Positions 36,830 through 49,409 of a stretch of DNA of 64,000 nt are shown piece after piece. The translations under genes and the position numbers were made by a program. Under the pieces are notes generated by a model that ran no database searches, had not been told where the DNA came from, and saw nothing but the letters and a program-made list of their open reading frames with translations. Position 1 is the stretch's first letter, and every line of letters begins with the position of its first letter. Source of the stretch: Cymodocea nodosa (lineage: Eukaryota; Streptophyta; Magnoliopsida; Alismatales; Cymodoceaceae); NCBI GenBank assembly GCA_036874045.1, contig CM072336.1:6724501-6788500 (forward strand), read 5' to 3'.

Positions 36830-39334
36830 TCTTTGTGGCTCAAGGTCGCGATCGCCTCATTGAAAAATTCTGTACTGCAGAATCTTTATAGATTATTTTA
36901 TTTAGCAAATTTTTAAATGTAAAGTTCAAAATAACCCACTCACGCCGCATGCTGCGCGCCATGTGGCTAAGAACACTTTTTTGTTTCTTTTTGCAAAGTG
37001 ATTCTGATTCATATATTGGTCCAATTAAACGCAGCAATTACAGCACCGCCTTATTTTGGCGTATATATATTCATCATCTACCAATAGAAGTTGGTGGGCG
37101 TGGTCCACCTCTTCGTGACTTGGTTGTACTGTATATTATTCCGGTGGTGGAAGACCCACCGACGATCAATGGTCCGGAATCTTTTAATTTTACGAGGAAC
37201 TTTACTTAATTTTAAAAATTCGAATAAAAATAATAAAAGAAAGACATATAATATAATGACGTGTTGAAGCCGTGCCCCCCTAACTAACTGATGGCGTATC
37301 CAAGGCCTCGTGCTACCATACGTACCTTCCATTCCACCTACCGATATATATACATATGAATTAAATAATTATTGGAGGTGAATACGTATATACATATAGA
37401 TAGATAGATAGATAGATAGTTATAAGAAATATGTATAATTAAGCATGTGTATCAGATCGATCGAGAAGGTTGAAATTAACGGCGGAGGAGGAAAATGCGA
37501 CAAAGAATACAAAGTATAAATCTGCTCCGCCAACCATGAATTGCATGCCGTACGTGTTACAACAAGAACGCGTATTTATTTTACCAAAGAAAAGAACGCG
37601 TATTGATCAATGATTGACGGAACGCAAATTAATCCGACGACATGCAATACATATTTACTGAACAAATTAAAATGAAGGAAAGGTGGAGTTATGGGACACT
37701 AAATTAGGTCGGCCGGAAATATCATCAACCACTCCTTCAATTGTCGTGATAACATAAATCCAAAAACAACAATCTTCTCGATCCTTGCGGATCACTTCTA
37801 GTGATCAGCTGGTCATATATGCGTCCCATTCACAAGGTTAGGCAAGAAACCACGCGCATGGCGAAGTCCGTGTGCATATATACGACCTGGATGGCTGGAT
37901 GTAAAAAAGTTAAGTTTGTTAGACAATGAGATGACGATAAGGCCATCTGGAAGGTAATTAATCCGTATTAATGCATCGATTATCTAGCCCTTTCTTTCTA
38001 CATGTTTTCTGTATAATTAGTCCAAGTATAGTGCTGTTCTCATCGACTATATATAAATATAAATCAGACCCAATCCAAGAACTAGCGCAACCTTTGAGTT
38101 GTAGCTGTAACAATCATATGGTGCTCTCCTAGCCTGTTGATTATATTGATACCGACTTGTCGTCTGTCAATGTTTTGTATCTTGAGAGGGCTTCAAGTGT
38201 CTGGCTAGATTGGTCCATATATACCAGAGGTTTTATTAGAGAGAGAGAGATACTTCCAGGATTTATCAAATTAAAATGAACATTCATTTTCAACTGAGCT
38301 AAGATGATGATAATGTTACTAATTATTTCATTCATGCAGTTTAAAACTCACTCACTGGTATGAAATAACTTCCTTTAACCCCTTCCTCTATGTAAGTAAA
38401 TGTAGTGCCCGCTATCAAGGAATTTAACAGATGACGTTCGGTTCTGTATGGGACTAAATAACAATTTATGAAAACATGAATGCTTAGAGACTCTTTGACA
38501 AGTTCGACAGTTTTTAATAACCAAAATTCCTAATGCCCTTTACCTATCGAAATCCTTTTGATTCTCAAGTGGACAATATGAAGTTAAAGCAATCACGCAA
38601 CGGAAATGACAATTACTGTAATAGCAAAGAAAAGAAATTAAACTTAAATAAAATTTGACGTGTGAAAAATTCTTTCTTTCTTTAATATTATAAGAAACTA
38701 AATATTTACAAATAAAACTTATAATAAAAATAATATAAGTTATTTACAATCTGACTTCAAGTAAAAAATACAAAATATAGTACACACCACAATATTTGTT
38801 ATACACAATTTATTTACTGTAGTCGGCAAAACGGTGACTAACATGTCTTGTTTTGCTCGCACTCATCTTGAATGTCTATTAAGTACTTTAAAAGGAAACA
38901 ATAACAATATCTAAGCTAAAACATAGTAAGTTAACCTAATAAATATGTCATATATGCAAAAAGGAAGATTGTGCTGTCAAATCAATGTAGTAAAATAATG
39001 TATGTAATCTTGTCATAGCAAAAATGAATATTACAAATTATAATAATAAATTAGGCCACAATATTAAATATGTTCATATATTTTATTATTTAATTTAATT
39101 ATGATTGTACATTATACTTCTTGTAGTAGAGTCTAATTGTCACATATTACCTTATGATTAGGTAAGTTACATAGAATGTTTGAAACTAAGTCAAACATAT
39201 CTTCTGATTTTATTGTATATAATACCACAATACCATATCCTTATAATTAGATTTTATAGCTAAACATTCATTCATTTTTTAATAAGTGTCAAATTTTACA
39301 TTAGGCCCAAATAATAACATGCATAACCTATAAT
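36830..39334. other. Intergenic, upstream of glycine-rich gene 1
   Basis: Contains a GATA tetranucleotide run near 37397-37420, the left copy of a duplicated block (37545-38225, listed separately), and AT-rich DNA from 38.6 kb on. No gene supported. Confidence 0.45.
37545..38225 (+). repeat. Left copy of a duplicated block near the glycine-rich genes
   Basis: Shares with 58305-58690, in the same orientation, segments such as AACGCAAATTAATCCGA, ACAAATTAAAATGAAGGAAA, ATAAATCCAA, TTCTCGATCCTTGC and ATTGATACCGACTTGTC. This copy has extra sequence, for example at 37.8-38.13 kb, and an internal partial doubling of GAACGCGTATT. Confidence 0.8.
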
Positions 39335-39815
39335 AATTGCTTTCAATGTCTTTTTTTTTTTTTTTAACAACAACAACCTTTATTCCCAAAAATCAGAAGG
39401 ATACAACAGGAGGGACCGTAGCCTAAATACATACACATACTCCACATAGAAGAAGAAACTCACAAGCAAAGCAATGAAACAACTAAACTAAGAAGAAACT
39501 ACGTTTACACCACCATAGGACTGTAGAAGATTGTGATTCGCAGAACGAATTAGCTAACAGATCTCCTATCAAACGCCACGCAACCAACCCTGCACCAGCC
39601 AAAGAATCCTCGACCCCATAGAGCAGATCTAGTGTCCTCGCAGTCCTAAGGCTCTGAGTAAAGGCCTCGCGTCAGCCCAACAAGGAATTGCAAACCAATA
39701 GCACACCACCAAGTCACCACAGTAGAGAAACTTGTCACAAGGAACTCAGCTCAGTAAGGAAACATCTAATGATGATGGTCTCAAAATAGATCACATAAAT
39801 AAACAAAGTGAAAAA

Positions 39816-40010
39816 TGTTGGAATTGGTCAAAAAGACCAAGATTCAAAATTCAAATTCCAGTGGTTACTGGAAATTAAGGAGGAGGTTGGGGGGCGGAGA
39901 TGGTGGAGGTAATTAATCCTCCAAATGCTATAAATAGAGGTGAATAACACAAAGTATTGATCACCTGGAATAATCCACCATCGGAGCCCCCAAACTCGTG
40001 CAATCCAACA
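39816..40010 (+). repeat. 5' LTR of the young copia element
   Basis: 195 bp, TGTTGGAATTGG...AATCCAACA. Contains a TATA-like CTATAAATAG near 39930, the likely promoter. Confidence 0.95.
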
Positions 40011-40019
40011 ATGGTATCA

Positions 40020-40375
40020 GAGCGAGGTTTCGCCGCCCGCGCGCACCGCCAGTCCCGCTGCCCGCGCATCTGCCAATCCGGCCGCCTGCGCGTCCGCCAG
40101 TCCCGCAGCCCGGGCGCACCTCCCGCCGCCCGCGCACTTCCGTAGCCCGCGCGCACCTCCGCAGCTCGTGCGCACCTCCGCAGCCTGCGCACGCACCTCC
40201 GCAGCCAGCGGGCACCTCTCGCCGCCTGCGCACCTCTGCAGCCAGCGGGCACCTCTCGCCGCCCGCGCACCTCTGCAGCCCGCGCGCACCTCCGCTACCT
40301 ACGCGCACCTTCGCTCGCTCGCGCGCACCTCCCGCCGCTCGCGCACACCCGGATCGCCGGTCTTCCCCCCCTCAG
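40020..40375 (+). repeat. GC-rich repetitive leader of the young copia element
   Basis: Between primer-binding site and gag. Imperfect short repeats built on CGCGCACCTCCGCAGCC and CAGCGGGCACCTCTCGCCGC recur many times, making a GC-rich block that contrasts with the AT-rich element. It is followed by an ATATT run (about 40418-40448) and a low-complexity AATTTGAAAATTTG stretch to about 40660. Untranslated leader; open frames here are compositional. Confidence 0.75.
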
Positions 40376-43300
40376 GCGATTGGGTTAGAGACATTCGATA
40401 TCTCCCCCTTTTGATAAAATATTATATTATATTATATTATATTATATTGGATAATATTTGTAATTTGAATTTGAATTTGGAAATTTAAATATTTTTTGAA
40501 AATTTGAAAATTTGAAAATTTGAAATTTAAATTTGATTTTTGAATTTTGAAATTTGAATTCAAAATAGTTTTTCGGATTTTTTGAAATTTTAAATTTAAT
40601 ATTTGAATTTTTTGTTTATAAGGTAATTATTTATTTAAATTGGAAAATAATTTCTATTGTAGATATAAGTATGGCTTCGAAGATGTTTACAACTGAGTTG
40701 GCAAGGATGGATAAGTTAAATGGGGTAAATTATGAGATGTGGTATCGGAAAATATTTCAAGCATTAGAATATGAAGATATTGAACATGTAATAGGTTCGC
40801 ATCCTCCGGAAATAGGTGAAAACGCTTCTGAAGTGGAAATAAAAAGAGTAAATCAATGGAGGAAAGATGATAAAAAGGCGAAAAATTTAATGTTCATGTT
40901 TATGGAAGATTGTCTTGTAAAATGCTATGAAACATATACTAATGCTTATACACTATGGAATGCTTTGAAAGAAAAATATAATAAAGCAACTGAAATGAAC
41001 ACACAGTTGCTCCTTCAGAAATATAACTCTTGCAGGATGCTAGAGGAACAAAGTGTAGTGAAACATGTAAATAATATGATGGTAATGGCTAAAGACTTAG
41101 CTACTGCAGGAACTCCTATACCAGAAAAATTGCAAATAGCAACCATATTGAATAGTTTGCCACACAGTTATGATATGGTTACTACATCTCTTAGATCTAC
41201 CCCACTACAATTATCTGAATTGCCAGCTAGGTTGGGTACTGAACAGGAAATAATAGTCAGTCGGAGGCAACATGAATCTCATTTAGAAGAAGCCAATGCC
41301 ATATTTCAAAAGCAGAGATTTGAAAAAGGCAACAAAAGAAGAAATGGACCAAACAAGAACAACTTCAAGCAAAATCAAGCACGTGGAAAGAAAGCACGAG
41401 GATCTTGCCATGCTTGTGGCCAATTTGGTCATTTTAGGGCACATTGTCCCAATAGGGATGGAAATAAAGGTAGAACCTCGGAGTCGAACATAAAGAACAA
41501 AAGAACCTTCGTGGGAGATGTGGAATGCAATAATGTTGTAGTCCCTAGTTCAAACGAATGGTGGGTTGATTCTGGTGCTACAAGGCACATTGCCAAAACG
41601 AAAAAGGGACTTGACTCATTTAAAGAGTTGAGTCCTGGACAACAACGCATCTATATGGGAAACAATACTTATTTAGATGTGGAAGGTATTGACACATATC
41701 GTTTGGACTTGGGAGACAACATTATGATCTTGAAAGACGTCATCTATGCACCTGGCATGAGGTGGAATTTAATATCAGTAGGCACTCTTTTGAAGAATAA
41801 TTTGGAAGTTCGATTTTACAATAAACGTGTATCCATAGGAAAAGACAAAAAGATCTTTGCTATGGGAATTTTTGTACCTGAACATGGTTTGTTTAAACTT
41901 TCTATCGTTGCTAATGAAATAGTTTCTGATTATGTTGAGTGTTGTTTATCTGATATTGATTTGTGGCATTTAAGGTTAGTACATATTAATAAATCTAAAA
42001 TACAACAATTGATAAAATTGAATATGTTGCCTGAAATTAAAGACATGGAATTAAATAAATGTCAACATTGCTTAGTTAGGAAAATGACTAAGAAATCTTT
42101 TGGTGAGGGATATAGATCAGATGAATTATTAGGGTTGATTCATTCTGATGTGTGTGGTCCATTAAGTATTAAAACTCATGATGACAAAGAATATTTTGTG
42201 ACTTTTATAGATGATTTTTCAAGATATGCTTACATTTATTTAATAAGTCATAAAAGTCAAGTATTGACTTGTTTTAAGAAATACAAGTTGGAAGTAGAAA
42301 AACAACTTGGAAGAAGGATTAAGATGTTAAGGTCAGATAGGGGAGGGGAATATAATTCTAATGAATTTAAATTGTTTTGTGAAATGCATGGAATTAAAAG
42401 ACAAACAACAATGCCTTATACACCACAACAAAATGGTGTGGCGGAAAGAAAGAACAGAACTCTTATGAATTCTGTTAGATGCATGTTTTCACATTCAGGT
42501 CTCTCCAAAGTTTTTTGGGGAGAAGCATTGATCACAGCAAATTATGTATTAAATAGAATACCCTCCAAGTCTGTACCTAACATACCTTATGAATTATAGA
42601 CCGGAACTAAGCCCAATTTATATCATTTAAGAAAATGGGGATCTATAGCCCATGTACTTATTCCTGAACAATTAAGGGATAAGTTAAAATCAAAGACTCT
42701 TAAATGTAGGTTTATAGGCTATTGTGAAAATTCTTTCGGTTATAGGTTCTATAGTAAAGAAAAGGGAATTATTGAATATAGGGATGCCACTTTCCTAGAA
42801 AATCTAAATGAAAAGGAAGAAATAGGAAAGGAACATGAGTCACCATTTGTGGTGAATGATGACTATTTCAATAATATCTTGGAAAATGACCCTAGAGTTG
42901 AAAAAGAAGGAAACATTGAAAATATAGATGAACCTATGGAAATTGCTGATGAAAACAATCGTGAACCCATGGAAATCATGGGAGAAATCCAAAATGAGCC
43001 TATAAATGGAATTGAAGAGAACAATAGAAATGGAGAAGATAGAGAACCAGATTTACCTATTAGCAACAAAAGGATGAGACATCAACCAACATGGATGGAT
43101 GACTACCAGTTGTATTCCTGTGAGATTTCTTGTTTAATGATAGACATGGAGGAAAATCACATGGAACCCGTGACATATAAGGATGTCGTCGAATCTCATG
43201 AAAAAGATTTATGGTTGGATGCCATGAATGATGAGATTGATTCCATGAAATGGAATCATGTGTGGGAATTATGTGATCTACCTAAAGGAAGGAAAGCTAT

Positions 43301-44831
43301 AGGGTGCAAGTGGATATTCCGGAAAAAGTTAAAGGTTGATGGGTCTATTGAAAAATATAAGGCCCGTTTAGTTGCTAAAGGTTATACACAAAAACCGGGA
43401 ATTGACTTTCATGAAACATATTCTCCAGTTGCTAAATTCGCATCAATAAGAATTATATTGGCTATAGTTGCACATTTAGATTTGGAATTACATCAAATGG
43501 ATGTAAAAACTGCATTTCTAAATGGAGACCTGCAAGAAGAAATCTACATGTTACAACCTGAGGGATTTCAAGTGGAAGGACATGAGGAAAAAGTGTGCAA
43601 ATTGAAGAAGTCAATATATGGTTTAAAACAAGCATCTAGACAATGGTATCATAAGTTTCATGATATAATTGTTAAAATGAGATTTGTTTCAAACAGATTA
43701 GATTACTGTGTATATGTCAGGAATAGTGGGAGTAACTTCATAATATTATCCTTGTATGTGGATGATATTTTACTTGCTGGAAATAATGCTGACATGTTGA
43801 ATGAAACAAAGGAAGAACTTAGTAGAAAATTTGAAATGAAGGACATGGGGGAAGCATCCTATGTTCTTGGAATTCAGATCTTAAGAGATCGAAAATCAAG
43901 AACATTGAGTATAAATCAGGAAAGATACCTGCAAATGGTGTTAAAAAGGTTTGGAATGGAAAATTGTTCCTCAGCTCCCACACCTTATATTTTAGGGAAA
44001 AAGTTAAGTAATGACCAATGTCCTGGGAAAGGGAAGGAATATTTAAGAGCACCTTATGCCCAAGTGGTTGGAAGTTTGATGTATGCTATGTTGTGTACAA
44101 GACCAGACTTGGCATATGCTGTAAGTATTGTAAGTAGGTATCAAAGTAATCCTGATACAAAACATTGGGAAGCTGTCAAAAGAATTTTGAAATATATAAA
44201 AGGAACTTTACACCATAAATTGACTTATCAAGCAGATGAGCTTGAAGTGCTTGGTTATACAGATGCAGATTTAGGTGGTGACAAAGATGATGGGAAGTCT
44301 ACTTCAGGACATGTATTCATCTTTGGAGGGGCAGCCATATCTTGGGGAAGTAAGAAGCAAGGGTGTATAGCAAAATACACACAGGAAGCTGAATATGTTG
44401 CCTGTAGTGCAGCCGCATCACATGCAGTTTGGATCAGAAGATTCATAAATGATTTGAATCTAAACTTAATAAATGGTCCAATAGAAATGTATTGTGATAA
44501 CCAAGCGGCAATAAGTCTTGTATATAGTGGTGCAAATACAACAAAAGGACAGCATATAAACATACATTATCACTATACTCGTGATATTGTAGGAAATGGG
44601 GAAATAAAATTGAGTTATATCCCTACAAAAGATATGATAGCTGATCCTTTGACAAAAGGAATACCAGCGGAAAAGTACATTAAGTTTGTAAACTTAATGG
44701 GATTAAGGAACATTTATATGGATAATGGAAACATGGAACATTCTCACGAGTAATATTGAAATTGTGCTACCTACGAGTAGTGGAAGCGGAATTAAAAAGA
44801 ATATAGTTGGTCTTTGTGACCAAGTGGGAGA

Positions 44832-45026
44832 TGTTGGAATTGGTCAAAAAGACCAAGATTCAAAATTCAAATTCCAGTGGTTACCGGAAATTAAGGAGGA
44901 GGTTGGGGGGCGGAGATGGTGGAGGTAGTTAATCCTCCAAATGCTATAAATAGAGGTGAATAACACAAAGTATTGATCACCTGGAATAATCCACCATCGG
45001 AGCCCCCAAACTCGCGCAATCCAACA
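44832..45026 (+). repeat. 3' LTR of the young copia element
   Basis: 195 bp, same length as the 5' LTR with three substitutions by my count. Confidence 0.95.
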
Positions 45027-45599
45027 AAAAACACATAGATGTGGCACTCATCTCACTAGGGGCATCTCATGCCCAAAATTGGAGTAGCCCAATGTACCAG
45101 CATAATATAGACATAAAGGAGGGGAAAATGGTGCATAAATCATACCTAAGAACGAAGGATGACGAGGAACGCTGAGGAGACATACAATGGTGGCACTCAT
45201 CTCACTAAGATGATCTAGAGAGGAAACTAAGAGAGAGAAAGAAAGGAGGAGGGGACATAGAATTGCTTTCAATGTCAAATAATCATATGTAAAATAAATA
45301 AGCCTTCCATAGTCAATAGCAAATGTCCATGTCATGCAAAATAATCATGAATTCTTGATATATATTGTAATATTTATAATATACACTAATCTCTAAAAGT
45401 TGTGCAAGATCTTAATATTTACATAAATACATGATTATGTTATAATTAAAATAAATGTGTAATAAACATTAACGTGCATATAGTCATAAATTTAAAATAA
45501 AATACATAACACTGTAATCATGCATTATTCTCAAATAAAATAATTTTAGACTAAATGGTAAGAAAGAATTACAGGAAAGGAGGGAATTGCCAAAAGCTC

Positions 45600-47400
45600 A
45601 ATATATATTTTCCTATTTCTTTTTCACTCTTTTCTTTACTCTCTCTCTCTCTCTCTCTCTTTCCTTCCTTCCTTTCTTCTTTTCTTATTCTTCTTCTTCC
45701 TTTCCTCTTTTTTACCATCGACAACAACGACGACTGAACCCAACTCGAGCTTGATAGATTTTCGTAAATCGACTTCTAACTCGTTGGAAAATGCAACATA
45801 AGAAATCTTTCGAGCTCGCACACCACTAGCGAACCTCACAATAAGGAAATAGAAAACTTCGACACCGCGCAATCAACCACGACAGTGGACGATCGCTGCG
45901 CACCACACATAAACTTGTCGACCGTGTCTCCTCTTTCAGCCATAAACTATTGAAATCATTATTTATTCTTCTACCGACTCTTACTACAATCACTAATTCA
46001 CCGAAGATTCGATCCACAACCACCGATTTGAGAAGGAAACAGGCGGACGAAACAAGGGATGCGTGAAGGAAAAATAAGGGTTCGATAGCAAATTCGATTT
46101 CATAGTTTAAGAAAAATAAAAAGGAGATTTTACCATTTTACCCCTGATATTTCATACTTATTACAATACCTTTAATAAGAGTAGTATGAAGAAAAACTGT
46201 CTCTTATTTGGAATTTCAGATGTCGACGTCTTCGATCAACTTATAAAATGTATAAATTAACTTACATGAAAGTACATAAATTAACACCATACACCTACTA
46301 ACTTTTCTTATTTCCTTTTATTCCTTTTTCTTTCCTCTCTCTCTCTCTCTCTCTTTTTTTTTTTTTTTCTTTTTCTTCTTCCCTTTTTCTCCTTCTCCTT
46401 CTTCCTGACCGATCGCCAAAAATGAATCCAATACTCGAGCTCACCGGAACCTCAACTACCGACGGACCACCGAAGATCACTCATGAGAGAAGTTGTCTAC
46501 CTGAATGTGCAACTCCAACAGTCAACGCATCATGCAAAGAAGAAATGAAGGTGAACCAAGCACTACACGACCAACTACGACAATGGACGATCACCGCTTT
46601 TCCCGCACGAACTCATCGAAAATCCATTGAAAGCCATCGAAAACTATCGTTCCTCGTCGACTCTTACGTGCTTGATTTAATTCATGCAAATCCATTTTGG
46701 AAGAAGGTAGGCAAAGAAATAGGCATCGTGCAGAGGGGATAAGAGGGAAAAAATTTCGAAGCGATAATCGAAAAAAATAAAAGGAGAAATTACCTAAATA
46801 CACCTGATTCTTTATATTTATTACATTCTAATTCTACTAAAATAAGTTTTGTATTCAAAACTTAAAATTACTTGAATTCTCGAGAAGAGATGGGTGCTTT
46901 CTCTTAACATATTCTTTTATTTCTCATATACCTTTTTGCTTAAAATGATTTTACCACTACATCTTGATATATGAAATAATCTACTTGACATCGATAATAC
47001 AAACAAGAACTTCTCTTTAGGTTAAATCTCAATGAATAGGTATAGTTACTTGCTCAAGTAGGTGAGAGAGATCTATAACATACTTCCTTAGTATGGAAAC
47101 ACAAAATAAATTATATACTCCTCACAAAGTAGTCGACAAGTTTAGTCTATGTCATGGCTCCAATCTTCTCCAAGATCTCGAATGGTCTAATATATTAAGG
47201 ATTAAGTTTACCTTGAATTCCAAATCTCATGTTACCTTTAATAGAAGTAATACAAAGAAAAACTCTATCTCCTATATGAAATATAGAGATTAGTGTCTTT
47301 GATCAATATAACTCCTTTGTATGCTTTGTGTAGTCTTGAGTTGCTCTCTAATCTGTTAGATCTTTTTCTGTATGTCTTGAACAAATTTAAGATCTAAATG
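45600..47400 (-). mobile_element. Ty3/gypsy fossil fragments with repeated ends
   Basis: Minus-strand translation at about 47140-47400 resembles the end of a gypsy integrase (QDIQKK, then SYIDQRH, then a KVNL...ILDHSRSW-like stretch). A second, shorter match lies at about 46160-46250. Each is preceded on its left by a related segment: about 45600-46140 and 46310-46830. Both of these start with a CT-rich tract and share a GTGGACGATC-like or ATGGACGATC stretch and a later ATTAC...TTATTACA stretch. This fits two decayed minus-strand gypsy ends (LTR plus integrase end) lying in series. Old and broken. Confidence 0.5.
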
Positions 47401-48738
47401 AATATTGTATAGTGTCAATTTATGCTATTTTATATGTCATTATTTATGCATATTATGATTATAATGTGAAAATATTAAAGATATTATGAGAAATTACATG
47501 TAATGCACTTTTAAATGTTTATGCATGTTATTTAAGTTCAAATATGTTTAAATGCACAAATTGAACCACATATTTTATACTTAATGTTTGAAAGAACATT
47601 TTAGTTATGCATTAGATATTTATTACTTTAGTTTATTTAGATAATTTTTATTATGTCTAATGTTTGATTATTAATGTGATTTAAGTTATTTGGTTGCAAA
47701 GTAAAATTAAAAGGGAAGACATGGATGTTTTGGGAATTAAGGAAATGGCCAACTACTAACTCCAACACCGTCAGCCTCCTCTCTTCCACCCTAGCCACAC
47801 TCTCTGGCCACTCCTATTAAGCAACCATCGACCATCTCTCTCTCTTAAAAAGCACAACCTACGATAGCTAAAACTCTCTCTCTCGCTCTCTTCCACTCCT
47901 CCTAGCTCCTAGCACAAAGAAGAATACATCCATGGTTGCAGCTTGAGTTTCCCACTGTCCTCTTATCTCCAGTGTCGTCCTTAGTACAAGGCAATGACGT
48001 GGAGAAAGCACACTTGTTGCAAATTTGTAGAGCACCAATTTCGGTTGAGCTTCCTCCTCTCCCTTGAAGAGCTCCCATCTCTGATGACATCTTTGGTGTA
48101 AGGCAACAACATGGAGAAGACTTGCACACTCGTGGGAAGAGAAGAACATTATTGTAGCTACTCCTTTCTTGCAAGGAATAGATTGTAGTTGGAAGTCATC
48201 TGGTGGGCACTAACATTGCATTTCCAGGTTTATGTAAAGCCTCCCTACATCAGATTCTTGGTAGTGACAACTCAAGAGTAGCACGAGGAGAAGGCTTAGA
48301 CAACATCTTTAGTGAATTTTGGATATTTGTTGGCTGAGTTTCAAGTACCAATATAAGGAAGGAATGTCATTTATGTTTGCATATATTCTTGTTATGTTTG
48401 CATGTTGTGATGCTATGTGTTTGTATGTGTGACTTTGTATCTCATGTTTGTGTGTGTTTTTGTATTAATAAGTGAGTTGTTAATGTTAATATCTTTATTT
48501 TAATGTTGATACTTTATCTTTCAAGTTTAATGAAATTTATATTTGAAAATAGATGAGACTTGTTAATATTGTGAATACCTACACATAAGTTATTAGTGTA
48601 CATGACTAACTCAATTAACCCTTTTATTTTCATTTCATTTATTCATAGAAATGAATTTTAATCATGTACATAGTGGTGAATGGGTGTCTTAGATGTGTTT
48701 TAGGTATAAATTCATGGTAAGGAAGTGTCATAGTTCAA
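47401..48738. other. Repeat-like intergenic DNA, no gene
   Basis: AT-rich to 47.75 kb, then CT-rich stretches (47.76-48.2 kb) without a supported reading frame, then TG-rich low-complexity DNA near 48.38-48.47 kb. Probably part of old LTR elements; no family assigned. Confidence 0.35.
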
Positions 48739-49409
48739 TGCTGAAAGGACCTTTAGATTTTGATAATGCAAAAATCAATGTGAGACATCAAAATGTATTT
48801 CTCAGATATATCAGTTCAGTAAAAGAGTAGAAGACGATACAGATAGTTCAGAAATTGCTGTAAGTAATTAAAGGAAATCGAAAAGTTACCAGGCTTAACT
48901 ATCTAGAAGAGACAGACTTTCGGTAAGTTATTAGGCTTAAGTATTCGATGAATTAGCTTTAAGCAGTAGAGTCACCATCAAAGAGCTAGAAAATTAACTA
49001 TCCGAAAATACAAGACCTTCGAAGGGTTTTAAAAATAGTTGGCTAAATGATCAGAGAGTTAAGGTGCTAACTATATGAAAGCTCAAGGAAAATCAGAAAG
49101 TTAGGAAGGCTAACTATCCGAAATTTAAGTCACTGAATTTTCCATGTGCAGAAATCCAGATAGAAGCTTAAAGAAATTTTTCAGAAAGTTAGAAAGTTAA
49201 CTATCCAAAAAATAAGAAGTTTTGGTAGGTTACAGATTTAACAATCTGAAACTTAAGTCATTCTATTATGCACATGCAAAAATAAGAAGGCAATTGGAAG
49301 CTTAGAAGAAGAAAAATCGGAGAGTTACTATAGCTAACTATTCGATAGTCAAGAATATTTTGGTGAGTTACAGTTACAAGTATCTGATCTTATGACACCT
49401 GTTTGTGTT

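Larger units (their letters stand above)
39816..45026 (+). mobile_element. Ty1/copia LTR retrotransposon, young, nearly whole
   Basis: 5211 bp with 195-bp LTRs (39816-40010 and 44832-45026) bounded by TG...CA and flanked by a 5-bp target duplication AAAAA. A primer-binding site TGGTATCAGAGC follows the left LTR and a purine tract AAGTGGGAGA precedes the right one. Gag-pol parts in order: gag from 40671, zinc knuckle CHACGQFGHFRAHC near 41.4 kb, protease WWVDSGATRHI near 41.56 kb, GAG-pre-integrase near 41.95 kb, integrase from about 42.1 kb (FIDDFSRYAYIYL, TPQQNGVAERKN), reverse transcriptase from about 43.2 kb ([11 protein letters not shown]), and RNase H to about 44.75 kb ([16 protein letters not shown]). 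The coding region looks nearly whole, with about one clear break. I counted three differences between the LTRs, so insertion is recent, likely of the order of a million years or less. Nested inside the LINE-like insertion. Confidence 0.96.
39351..45260 (-). mobile_element. LINE-like retroposon insertion, interrupted by a copia element
   Basis: A perfect 16-bp target duplication AATTGCTTTCAATGTC flanks the whole block (39335-39350 and 45261-45276). The left end is a T run, that is, a poly(A) tail on the minus strand, preceded in element sense by AATAAAGGTTGTTGTTGTT. This is the mark of target-primed reverse transcription. Without the nested copia element the insert is only about 0.7 kb (39351-39815 plus 45027-45260) and shows no reverse-transcriptase coding, so it is either a strongly 5'-truncated LINE or another retroposed transcript. 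AATAAA near the tail fits a polyadenylation signal. The intact target duplication suggests a fairly recent event, older than the copia insertion inside it. Confidence 0.82.

Noticed and set aside
39875-40414. Several overlapping Ala/Arg/Pro-rich frames near 40.0-40.4 kb on both strands
   Set aside because: They fall in the GC-rich repetitive leader of the copia element, where stop codons are rare by composition. No protein family features.
46422-46742. A 106-codon frame beginning MNPILELTGTSTTD
   Set aside because: It lies in one of two related, decayed LTR-like segments and has no recognised domain; the other copy does not keep the frame.
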